From the NCBI RefSeq assembly GCF_052114605.1, contig NZ_JBFRFB010000010.1:1-64000 (forward strand): 64,000 nucleotides of DNA. The letters are read 5' to 3'. The translations under genes were made by a program, and so were the position numbers. Of the stretch, positions 49,735-57,474 are shown one piece after another. A model generated the notes under the pieces. It was not told the origin of the DNA, ran no database searches, and was given only the letters and a program-made list of their open reading frames with translations. Origin of the DNA: Microvirga sp052114605 (GTDB lineage Bacteria; Pseudomonadota; Alphaproteobacteria; Rhizobiales; Beijerinckiaceae). Within the stretch, counting starts at the first letter, position 1, and each line of letters begins with the position of its first letter.

Positions 49735-50615
49735 CCACCGCCATCCCGCAGGGCCGCCGCCCTCGGCGCCTTACCATCGCCCGCGTCGGCATCTACGCCT
49801 TTCTGATCACGGCAGCCTTGTTCTTCATGCTGCCGCTCTGGATCATGCTCGTCACCTCGCTCAAGCCGATGGACGAAATACGGCTCGGGAACATCCTCGC
49901 ATTGCCTGCCAATCTCACCTTCGAGGCATGGACCAAGGCCTGGTCGTCCGCCTGCACGGGACTTGAATGCAACGGCATCAGCGTCGGTTTCTGGAACTCG
50001 GTCCGCATTCTGATCCCATCCGTCATCCTGTCGATCGCCGCAGGCGCCATCAACGGATATGCTCTCTCCCTTTGGAGGGTGCGGGGAGCAAACGTGATCT
50101 TCGGCATCCTACTGCTCGGGGCGTTCATTCCCTACCAGGTTTTCCTCTATCCCCTGGTGCGCATCTTCTCCACGACGGGAATCTACAACTCACTGCTCTG
50201 CATCATCTTGGTACATGTGATTTTCGGCCTGCCGACGATGACGCTTCTGTTCCGCAATTACTATGCGGGCCTACCCATCGAGCTGTTCAAGGCGGCCCGC
50301 ATCGATGGCGGCGGGTTTTGGACGATCTTATTCCGGGTGATGCTGCCGATGTCGACACCGATCATCGTCGTCGCAGCGATCCTTCAGGTCACCGGCATCT
50401 GGAACGACTTCATCTTCGGCCTGACCTTCGCCGGGCGGGAGAACCTGCCCATGACGGTGCAGCTCAACAACATCGTTCACTCGACGCAAGGAGAGCGCGC
50501 TTACAACGTCGACATGGCTGCAACAATGCTCGCCGCGCTCGTTCCTCTCGTCGTCTATTTCGTTTCGGGACGCTGGTTCGTCCGCGGCATCGCCGCAGGT
50601 GCAGTGAAAGGGTAA
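49731..50615 (+). CDS. sugar ABC transporter permease (MalG-like)
   Basis: 294 residues from ATG 49731 (GGGAGG upstream, ATGA overlap). Six helices with an EAA loop ELFKAARIDGGGFWTILFRV and the family C-terminal end GRWFVRGIAAGAVKG. The periplasmic loop after helix 1 contains CTGLECNGISVGFWNS with two Cys that could form a disulfide. Second membrane subunit of the importer. Confidence 0.93.
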   Translation: MTTAIPQGRRPRRLTIARVGIYAFLITAALFFMLPLWIMLVTSLKPMDEIRLGNILALPANLTFEAWTKAWSSACTGLECNGISVGFWNSVRILIPSVILSIAAGAINGYALSLWRVRGANVIFGILLLGAFIPYQVFLYPLVRIFSTTGIYNSLLCIILVHVIFGLPTMTLLFRNYYAGLPIELFKAARIDGGGFWTILFRVMLPMSTPIIVVAAILQVTGIWNDFIFGLTFAGRENLPMTVQLNNIVHSTQGERAYNVDMAATMLAALVPLVVYFVSGRWFVRGIAAGAVKG

Positions 50616-50617
50616 AC

Positions 50618-51697
50618 ATGTCCACCGTTTCCGTTCGCGATATCACTGTCGCCTTCGAGGCAGTCCGAGTCTTCAACGGCCTGTCCCTCGACTTCGAGGC
50701 AGGTGAGTTCATCGTCCTGCTCGGCCCTTCAGGCTGCGGAAAGTCAACGCTGCTCAACGCCATCGCCGGCCTCCTCGACATTTCCGACGGTCAGATCTGG
50801 ATCGGGGGACAGAACGTCACCTGGGAGGAGCCGAAGGATCGCGGCATCGCGATGGTGTTCCAATCCTACGCGCTCTACCCGCGCATGAGCGTGCGTGAAA
50901 ACATGTCATTCGGTCTCAAAATGGCGAAGACGCCCAAGCCTGAGATCGAAAAGCGGGTGAGGCAGGCAGCGGAACTCCTGCAAATCACCCACCTTCTCGA
51001 CCGCCGCCCCGACCAGTTGTCGGGCGGCCAGCGCCAGCGCGTCGCGATTGGCCGGGCGCTCGTTCGCGATGCTGCGGTCTTCCTGTTCGACGAGCCGCTC
51101 TCCAATCTCGATGCGCAGCTCAGGAATGAATTGCGGGTCGAGATCAAGCGGCTGCATGCCCGGCTCGGCAAGACGACGATGATTTACGTGACGCACGATC
51201 AGATCGAAGCCATGACATTGGCCGACCGGATCGTGGTCATGAAGGATCAGATGATCCAACAGGTCGGCAGCCCGGCGGAAATCTATCACCGTCCCGCCAA
51301 CATGTTCGTCGCCGGTTTCGTCGGGTCCCCGCAGATGAACTTCATCAAAGGCAGGCTCGAAGACACCGGCAGCGGACCGATTTTCGTGTCTGGCCAGCGT
51401 CGCCTGCCGCTCCATGGCTATACGTTCACGGGCGGCCCCTCCCCTGGCCGGGAGGTGGTTCTCGGTGTGCGGCCGGAGCATGTGAGGATCGTCGAGCTCG
51501 GCGCTTGGCCGGGATTCAGCGTCGATATCATCGAGCCTATGGGTGCCGACACCGTGATCTGGTGCAGGGATCCTGAAGGTGTCCTCCAGGTGCGCACCAG
51601 CGGAGACATTAGGCTATCGCTTGGCGACCATCTCAATCTTGGAATCGATGCCGCGCAGGTCTCCCTCTTCGAAGCCGAGAGCAGCCAACGCCTCTGA
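50618..51697 (+). CDS. sugar ABC transporter ATP-binding protein (MalK/UgpC-type)
   Basis: 359 residues from ATG 50618, two bases after the permease stop. Walker A GPSGCGKST, Q-loop VFQSYALYP, signature LSGGQRQRVAIGRAL, Walker B VFLFDEPLSNLD and H-loop YVTHDQIEAMT are all intact. C-terminal OB-fold regulatory domain (MNFIKGRLEDTGSG, VVLGVRPEHVRIVE) as in MalK/UgpC. Energises import by the two permeases above. Confidence 0.95.
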   Translation: MSTVSVRDITVAFEAVRVFNGLSLDFEAGEFIVLLGPSGCGKSTLLNAIAGLLDISDGQIWIGGQNVTWEEPKDRGIAMVFQSYALYPRMSVRENMSFGLKMAKTPKPEIEKRVRQAAELLQITHLLDRRPDQLSGGQRQRVAIGRALVRDAAVFLFDEPLSNLDAQLRNELRVEIKRLHARLGKTTMIYVTHDQIEAMTLADRIVVMKDQMIQQVGSPAEIYHRPANMFVAGFVGSPQMNFIKGRLEDTGSGPIFVSGQRRLPLHGYTFTGGPSPGREVVLGVRPEHVRIVELGAWPGFSVDIIEPMGADTVIWCRDPEGVLQVRTSGDIRLSLGDHLNLGIDAAQVSLFEAESSQRL

Positions 51698-51734
51698 ACG
51701 CCAGCGCTTTCACATTCAAAACTTTGAGGACTTC

Positions 51735-52502
51735 ATGAGCGTCACAGATTGCCTTTCAATTCAGCTTTACACCCTGCGCTCGATGGAAGACCTCGACCGC
51801 ATTCTCGATACCGTGGCGCAAGCCGGGTACCGCTATGTGGAAATGGTCGGCTCGCATCTCGATGATGCGCAAGGCGTGCATTCCAAACTGGATGCGTGGG
51901 GCCTGAAGGCATCCTCCAGCCATGTCAGCCTGGCCGCGTTGCGTGAAAAGCCCCATGCAGTCATCGAGGCCTGCCAGGTTCTCGACCTCACGGACCTTTA
52001 CATGCCCGCTGTTCCTCCCGAGCAGCGTGACATGGCAGCCGATGGATGGCGTTCGCTCGGGCAGGAGCTCGGCCAAATGGCCGAGCGCTTCCAGAAGGAA
52101 GGCATCCGGCTCGGCTATCACAACCATCATTGGGAGATGGTCCCGAAGGATGGCGCCAAGACGGCGCTGGAGCTGATCTTCGAAGAAGCGGACGGCAGCC
52201 CCCTCGCCTGGGAAGTCGATGTGTCGTGGCTTGTACGCGGCAATGTCGACCCTAAGGCATGGATCGAACGCTACCGCAGTAAGATCACGGCAGCTCACGT
52301 CAAGGACATTGCTCCCGCAGGACAGAACGAAGACCAGGACGGTTGGGCGGATGTTGGCTCCGGTGTGCTGGACTGGCGCAGCCTGTGGCGGACCTGCCGT
52401 GAGGCAGGCGCCAAATGGATGGTCGTCGAACATGACAAGCCCGCCGACCCTGCCAAGACAGCCCGCGCGAGCTTCGACTTCCTGCGCAATATCGAAGGAT
52501 AA
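51735..52502 (+). CDS. sugar phosphate isomerase/epimerase (AP-endonuclease-2 TIM barrel)
   Basis: 255 residues from ATG 51735. TIM-barrel pattern of the xylose-isomerase-like superfamily: CLSIQLYTLRSMEDLDRIL, GYRYVEMVGSHLDDA, and putative metal ligands in LGYHNHHWEM, LAWEVDVSWLVRG, AAHVKDIAP and WMVVEHDKP. Lies between the ABC ATPase (37 bases upstream) and a Gfo/Idh/MocA dehydrogenase (5 bases downstream). These two enzymes often act in tandem on keto-sugars. Exact substrate unknown. Confidence 0.88.
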   Translation: MSVTDCLSIQLYTLRSMEDLDRILDTVAQAGYRYVEMVGSHLDDAQGVHSKLDAWGLKASSSHVSLAALREKPHAVIEACQVLDLTDLYMPAVPPEQRDMAADGWRSLGQELGQMAERFQKEGIRLGYHNHHWEMVPKDGAKTALELIFEEADGSPLAWEVDVSWLVRGNVDPKAWIERYRSKITAAHVKDIAPAGQNEDQDGWADVGSGVLDWRSLWRTCREAGAKWMVVEHDKPADPAKTARASFDFLRNIEG

Positions 52503-52507
52503 GAACC

Positions 52508-53683
52508 ATGAAAACCCTGAATGTCGGCATCATCGGGTGCGGCAACATCTCGGGCATCTATCTTCAGAATATTCCGGCCTATCGGGGACTGACGCTGCGC
52601 GCCTGCGCCGATGTGAGGCCCGAGATCGCACAGGCACAGGCCAGCCGCCACGGGATCGAAGCCCTCACGGTCGACCAGCTTCTGGCTCGCGAGGATGTCG
52701 ATCTCGTTGTGAACCTCACGATCCCCAGCGCTCATTTCGGCGTGTCTCTCGCCGCACTCAGCGCAGGCAAGCACGTCTTTTCCGAAAAGCCCCTCGCGGT
52801 GGATTTCGAGCAGGGTCGCAAGCTCGTCGATGAAGCCGAGGCGCGTGGCCTGCTGCTGGGCTGCGCACCGGACACATTCCTCGGAGCAGGTGGACGCCTA
52901 GCCCGCAAGCTCGTGGACGATGGAGCTGTCGGGCGCATCCTTTCGGGATCGGCCTTCCTCATGTCTCACGGCATGGAGCACTGGCATCCCGATCCGGAGT
53001 TCTTCTTCAAGCCGGGCGGCGGTCCCATTCTGGATATGGCCCCCTACTATCTCAGCACCCTGGTCAACCTCATCGGCCCGGTGCAGCGCGTGTTCTCCAT
53101 GTCGGGCATTGGGTTTCCCGAGCGCGTCGTGACCGCGGAATCTCCGAAAAAGGGCCAGCGGATCAGTGTGGAGACGCCAACGAACGTCATGGCGCTTCTG
53201 GGATTCGCGTCTGGTGCTCAGGTCACCTTTTGCATGAGCTGGGATGTCTGGAAGCACGGACATCCTGCGGTCGAGCTCTATGGCACCGAAGGCTCCCTGC
53301 GCGTGCCGGATCCGAACTTCTTCGGCGGCTATGTCGAGATAACGGAGCGCGGCGGGGAATGGCAACCCAAGGACTCAAGCGACATGCCGCTTGGGGCGCC
53401 GAACTGGCGCTCTCCGAATTGGGCGCCCGATATGCCGTCGCGCGCCAACTACCGCGCGCTCGGCCTCGCCGATCTCGCGAGCGCCGCGCTCAATGGCACT
53501 CCTCACCGCTCGACAGGCAGGCTGGCCCTTCATGTCCTTGAGATCATGCACAGCATACTGGAAAGCGCTTCCACGGGACGCGCGATACCGATCACAACTA
53601 TGCTGGAGCGCCCGGCGACCCTCTCCGACCAGGAGGCAGACTTGCTTTGGCAAGGCTCACCTCATGCAGCTACGGCGGCCTAA
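52508..53683 (+). CDS. Gfo/Idh/MocA-family dehydrogenase
   Basis: Protein of 391 residues. NAD-binding start VGIIGCGNISGIYLQNIPAY, acidic strand LRACADVRPEIAQAQASRHG, catalytic-lysine motif KHVFSEKPLAVDFEQG, and C-terminal sheet domain (GGGPILDMAPYYLSTLVNLI, YGTEGSLRVPDPNFFGGYVE). Only distantly like the dehydrogenase at 43573, so the locus holds two different sugar oxidoreductases, one per arm. Last gene of the transporter operon; a strong terminator follows. Confidence 0.9.
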   Translation: MKTLNVGIIGCGNISGIYLQNIPAYRGLTLRACADVRPEIAQAQASRHGIEALTVDQLLAREDVDLVVNLTIPSAHFGVSLAALSAGKHVFSEKPLAVDFEQGRKLVDEAEARGLLLGCAPDTFLGAGGRLARKLVDDGAVGRILSGSAFLMSHGMEHWHPDPEFFFKPGGGPILDMAPYYLSTLVNLIGPVQRVFSMSGIGFPERVVTAESPKKGQRISVETPTNVMALLGFASGAQVTFCMSWDVWKHGHPAVELYGTEGSLRVPDPNFFGGYVEITERGGEWQPKDSSDMPLGAPNWRSPNWAPDMPSRANYRALGLADLASAALNGTPHRSTGRLALHVLEIMHSILESASTGRAIPITTMLERPATLSDQEADLLWQGSPHAATAA

Positions 53684-53776
53684 GATAGCGTGCAGATCAG
53701 GCGCATTGTTTAGAGGGTAGCATTCAGCCTCTCCGAACATTCGTTGACTTCAGCCCTGCCCATTCTCGCCGAGATC

Positions 53777-53809
53777 AAAGCCCCCGCTCTAATATGAGAC
53801 GGGGGCTTT
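53777..53809 (+). terminator. Rho-independent terminator of the transporter operon
   Basis: AAAGCCCCCG (53777-53786) and CGGGGGCTTT (53800-53809) form a perfect 10-bp stem with a 13-base loop whose CTC/GAG ends can pair further. Located 93 bases after the last stop of the operon. The T-tract is short (TTT then GTG), so it may need the stem strength. Confidence 0.75.
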
Positions 53810-54055
53810 GTGTAGGTTTCAAACCAGCATATCTTTCGGATGGACCTAACAGGCCCAGGAACTATGAGCTCCTCGGCGCAGCAGCAGAAATGTTCGACCT
53901 GAACGGATTCCCATTTTACCCGGTTTGATGGCCCAAAGTGCCAAGCGATTGTCCCTTCCGGTCAAGCGCCCTACTCCGCTCGACATACAGTAATCCCACG
54001 ATGTCCGGTCTTCCTGACCCGAGGCAATTTCGGGCAGGCACCTTGGTGGAGGGTC
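53810..54055. other. gene-free interval before the secreted-protein pseudogene
   Basis: Together with 53684-53776 this leaves about 340 bases without a gene around the terminator. A leftward 164-codon frame (53846-54340) crosses it but runs antisense to the secreted-protein remnant and resembles no family. Confidence 0.35.
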
Positions 54056-54481
54056 ATGATGCGAATTGCTCGACTTGCTTGCGCCGGGCTTGGCTTGGAT
54101 CTTTCTGTGCTGGCAGGGAGTGTCGGCGCGATGGCGTAACCGAGCCTTTCCAGTTTTCAAGGCGCTTGGTTGCAGGGCAGCGGCGATTGTACTGACGTCT
54201 ACTCTTTCGCTAGAAAAGAAACATCGTTCAAAAAGCCGATCGATATCTTCGCGCCCGCCTTCATCATATCTGGCAGCCGCCTGAAAACACCCCAAGCGAC
54301 ATGTCGCATTAAATCGGTCAATGCGGCTGGAGAACGACAACGACTTGTTCTCGGCTGCGCCAATGCCATTTCGGCCAGCGAGGTCAGGGTTTTGATGTCA
54401 GCGCAGCCCGATGGAACGCTCAAACGCTATTTCAATGAGCAGGACACGATGGGCACCCAGTACCGCCGCTGTTCCCGGTAA
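54056..54481 (+). pseudogene. small secreted protein, interrupted by a stop at the signal-peptide boundary
   Basis: ATG 54056 (GGTGGAGGG upstream) starts a signal peptide (MRIARLACAGLG, then LSVLAGSVGAMA). At codon 28 is TAA (54137-54139), exactly where cleavage is expected. The same frame then continues uninterrupted for 114 codons with a convincing mature domain: SFQGAWLQGSGDCTDVYSF, FKKPIDIFAPAFIISGSRLK, TCRIKSVNAAGERQRLVLGC, LKRYFNEQDTMGTQYRRC. Four cysteines suggest two disulfides. As written the gene makes only the leader, so it is a pseudogene unless the stop is a sequencing error or read through. Family not recognised. Confidence 0.6.
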
Positions 54482-54820
54482 CAGCCCAACACGACTCCCG
54501 GAACGGTGCAGGCCAATTGTACGGTGCGGAGGTCCCGCGCAAGACAGCAGAGCCGATCATTCAGCAGCGCGCTACTCAAGAACGATTGGCATTACGTGCC
54601 AAGCATAGAGATTTCGACCGCGCCAACCCTTATTGAACCCCTTTCCAGGGAAGATAGGTTCAATGAGCGCCCGTGCCTGGAGCGGGCGGGCATCATGAGA
54701 CATCATCGCCGTCTCTCGTTACTTACCGATTTTGACTCCGTCCTTCGCAAGCTGAGTGTAGATCGTCATCAGCCTGTTCATTTCGGAGTTGTAATCGCGC
54801 AATCGGACGCCCGCCAAGCC
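54482..54820. other. gene-free stretch
   Basis: About 340 bases between the secreted-protein remnant and the 3' end of the HlyD-like gene. A rightward frame passes through but only continues as the antisense of the HlyD-like gene. No hairpin with a T-run, repeat or RNA was recognised. Confidence 0.35.
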
Positions 54821-56059
54821 TCAGTGTCCGCCGCCGAAGACAAGGGTTTGAATGGGAAGAACCAGTGCCTGAATCCGCAAGATCATGGCATGGACGAGAG
54901 CAACAGCATCCACCGCATGCAAGGCAAAGCCGCGCACGGCACCAACCTCGCCCGACGCGATCAGATCATGATTACTGGTATAGGCATTGGCGATGCAGCT
55001 GCTGCCTGGGGTGACCCCGTCAAGTCCGCCTTCATAGAGAGGCTCGAGAAAGACCAGAATTGTGCCCGGCCGAGCTACTTGCTGCACGTCCATCAGTTGC
55101 TCACCGCTGCGGATCTGACCCGCGGCGATGAAGTCCTGCACGCCTGTCACTACCATCGGAATGACCGTCCACGGCTTCGAGGCGCAGGTGACCTCCGCTG
55201 CCATGCCGGCTTTCATGATCTGGGCTTCGACTTGTGCGAAGCCTGCTTGGAGGCGTCCCCGTCCCGCTTCGATAGGAATCAAGACGCCGGCGGGGCGCAT
55301 GAGCGGGTTGACGACATCGCCTACGCGCAGTGTGAACTGCTCTATCCGTCCATCAATGCCTGCGCGAATAACGGTCTTGCTCAAATCTACTTCTGCCTGG
55401 GCCAACTCAGCTTCGGCGCTTGCCTTCTCAGCCGGCAGAAGCGCGGAATATCGTGCTTCTGCCTGGGCTTTCGCGGCGGTGGCGGCGTCGATCGACCCCT
55501 GGCGTCCCTCGACGGCGACCTTAAGCTTTTCGATATCGCGAACGGCTACGGCGCCTGGATTGCGGCGGTAGATTTCCTGCTTCGTCTCCAGTTCATCGAC
55601 GGCCTGCTGATATGAACTCTTCGCCTCGACGATCCTGCCCTCGGCGCTGAGGATATCCGCTTGCACGACAACCATCGCAGCCTCGGTCTCGAAGATCTTC
55701 CGGCGTGAGGTCTCGACGGCAGCCTCCTGCTTCGAACTGTCGAGCCTGAAGATCGGTGAACCTTGCTTAACGGAACCACTCACGCCATCGAGATAGACTT
55801 CCGCGACGCGACCGTTGGTTTCGGGAAGGATCGGAATGATGCGGAAGAGCGCCGTAGCGTTGGTCGTCGATGGATGGTGATAGAAAATCACCGTAATCAG
55901 CCCGATTGTGAGCATCAGGCACGTGATGATGCCCCACCTCAGCTCGAACCACATCGAAAAGAGCGTAATTTCCTTGCCGATCCGCTTTCCCTGACCGTAA
56001 CGGCGGTAGAGATAGTCAGGGAGAATGGTCAGCAGAGAACAGAGAAGCAGCTCAAGCAT
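54821..56059 (-). CDS. HlyD-family membrane-fusion protein (YibH/YiaV-like)
   Basis: 412 residues from ATG 56059 with AAGGAGA upstream. One N-terminal membrane anchor (WGIITCLMLTIGLITVIFYH), then the barrel-sandwich half (LPETNGRVAEVYLDGVSGSV) and a long alpha-helical hairpin (about residues 95-210, KIFETEAAMVVVQADILSAE to PAEKASAEAELAQAEV). The returning half follows (VIRAGIDGRIEQFTLRVGDV) and then a C-terminal barrel region. Paired with a DUF3302-like small membrane protein just upstream, as in E. coli yibH/yibI and yiaV/yiaW. No MFS or ABC translocase adjoins, so the transported substrate is unknown. Confidence 0.82.
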   Translation of the reverse strand: MLELLLCSLLTILPDYLYRRYGQGKRIGKEITLFSMWFELRWGIITCLMLTIGLITVIFYHHPSTTNATALFRIIPILPETNGRVAEVYLDGVSGSVKQGSPIFRLDSSKQEAAVETSRRKIFETEAAMVVVQADILSAEGRIVEAKSSYQQAVDELETKQEIYRRNPGAVAVRDIEKLKVAVEGRQGSIDAATAAKAQAEARYSALLPAEKASAEAELAQAEVDLSKTVIRAGIDGRIEQFTLRVGDVVNPLMRPAGVLIPIEAGRGRLQAGFAQVEAQIMKAGMAAEVTCASKPWTVIPMVVTGVQDFIAAGQIRSGEQLMDVQQVARPGTILVFLEPLYEGGLDGVTPGSSCIANAYTSNHDLIASGEVGAVRGFALHAVDAVALVHAMILRIQALVLPIQTLVFGGGH

Positions 56060-56534
56060 GGATCTTCTCCTTCGGCGTTCGAGATGAAGTAAGGGTCTTC
56101 GGTCCCTCGACTGTGCTCTCCTTCGGGTCGTCGGCGGAAATGACAGAACCATCAGGCTCTTTCGGTGTTTCCCCACCACCTTCGCCGGGCTTCATGCCGG
56201 CAATCTTCTCGAGAGAACCCGCCATTCTGCGAAGTGGATTTCCGAAATCGGGAATATCGATCAGCGCAAGCAAAAGGCCCGCCACCCAGAACGCATGAAT
56301 GTGCGTGAAGAGAGCGAGCAAACCCAGCACAGCCACGATCTCGAATTGCAGCTTGTGAGACCGATGCGCAATTCTCTCGGGCAGCGTATGCAACCGAAGG
56401 AACAGAAGACCGACAGCGAGAACGGAGAGCACAAGCACCGCAGCCATTACGGCCATCAGGACATCAGTCTCGCCAGGAGGGGTGATGAAGATCGGCAGAT
56501 GCTGAGGAGCGGCAGGATTCAGCGGCACATTCAT
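56052..56534 (-). CDS. DUF3302-like inner-membrane protein (YibI/YiaW-type)
   Basis: Protein of 160 residues. Helix 1 (VLMAVMAAVLVLSVLAVGLL) is followed by LHTLPERIAHRSHKLQFEIV and helix 2 (VLGLLALFTHIHAFWVAGLL). This recalls the DUF3302 pattern in which L-P-x-x-I-A-x-x-R-x-H precedes an L-F-T-x-H helix. The C-terminal ~60 residues are a charged, probably disordered tail not present in the E. coli proteins. Its stop overlaps the start of the HlyD-like gene by 8 bases, so the two are co-translated. The assignment is by pattern only. Confidence 0.6.
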   Translation of the reverse strand: MNVPLNPAAPQHLPIFITPPGETDVLMAVMAAVLVLSVLAVGLLFLRLHTLPERIAHRSHKLQFEIVAVLGLLALFTHIHAFWVAGLLLALIDIPDFGNPLRRMAGSLEKIAGMKPGEGGGETPKEPDGSVISADDPKESTVEGPKTLTSSRTPKEKIHA

Positions 56535-56667
56535 GCTGTCTCTCCAATAGGCCCACAGAAATCATTCCCGATGACCATTGCGACGGTGCTCTCGATCCGT
56601 ATCAGAGGTGAAAGGCTTTCATTCATCAACATCTTCCATAGCCCTTCTGGATCTTGATGGCATTCAA

Positions 56668-57474
56668 TCAGGCCATGATGCTGAGACCGCCATCGACATA
56701 AGTCGTCGTCCCCGTCAGGCGCCGAGCAAAGGGTGTTGTCAGATAAGCTGCGGTGAGCCCCACGTCATCGATATCGACCAGCTCTCCGATGGGAGCCCTT
56801 TCGGTGGCTTCCGAAAGGAGAACATCGAAATCCTTCAATCCGGAAGCAGCCCTAGTTTTAAGAGGCCCCGGAGATACCGCGTGCACCCTGATATGCTTGT
56901 CGCCGAGTTCATAGGCGAGATAGCGAACGGCGCTCTCCAGTGCCGCTTTCACGGGGCCCATGAGATTATAATTCGGAACCACTTTGTTGGCGCCGTGATA
57001 GCTCATCGCGAGAAGCGTGCCACCCCCTTCCATCAACGGCTCGGCAAGGCGGGCCATGCGGATGAAGGAATGGCAGGAGATATCCATGGCCACCTTGAAG
57101 CCCTCGCCGGAACTGTCGACAAGGCGGCCCTGAAGGTCCTCCTTCGGCGCGAAGGCGATGGAATGGAGCGCTATGTCGAGACTACCCCACGTCTCGCGGA
57201 TATGGTTGAAAACGGCTTCGAGCTCGCCATCGCGGCCGACATCGCAAGGCGCGATGATCGATGCGCCAAGCTCCTTGGCCAAGGGTTCGACATACGGTCG
57301 AGCCTTCTCGTTGAGATAGGTGATCGCGAGTTCGGATCCAAGCTGGCGGAAGACCCGGGCGCAGCCATAGGCGATCGAGTGCTCGTTCGCGATGCCGATG
57401 ATGAGGGCCCGCTTGCCTTCCAGAACACTCGTTTGAATCGCGGCTTGGGGCAATTCGGTCGGGTGATCGTTCAT
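56668..57474 (-). CDS. fabI: enoyl-ACP reductase, FabI type
   Basis: 268 residues. Short-chain-dehydrogenase fold: cofactor loop LIIGIANEHSIAYGCA (the FabI variant of the glycine motif), DIALHSIAFAPKEDLQGRLV, and catalytic YNLMGPVKAALES (Tyr-x6-Lys), followed by VHAVSPGPLKTRAASGL and TTTYVDGGLSI. Reduces trans-2-enoyl thioesters with NAD(P)H. Its ATG overlaps the stop of the DUF3141 gene (ATGA). Being the end of a pta-ackA-DUF3141 operon rather than a fatty-acid cluster, it may be a second, specialised FabI, perhaps tied to short-chain acyl or polyhydroxyalkanoate metabolism. Confidence 0.93.
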   Translation of the reverse strand: MNDHPTELPQAAIQTSVLEGKRALIIGIANEHSIAYGCARVFRQLGSELAITYLNEKARPYVEPLAKELGASIIAPCDVGRDGELEAVFNHIRETWGSLDIALHSIAFAPKEDLQGRLVDSSGEGFKVAMDISCHSFIRMARLAEPLMEGGGTLLAMSYHGANKVVPNYNLMGPVKAALESAVRYLAYELGDKHIRVHAVSPGPLKTRAASGLKDFDVLLSEATERAPIGELVDIDDVGLTAAYLTTPFARRLTGTTTYVDGGLSIMA

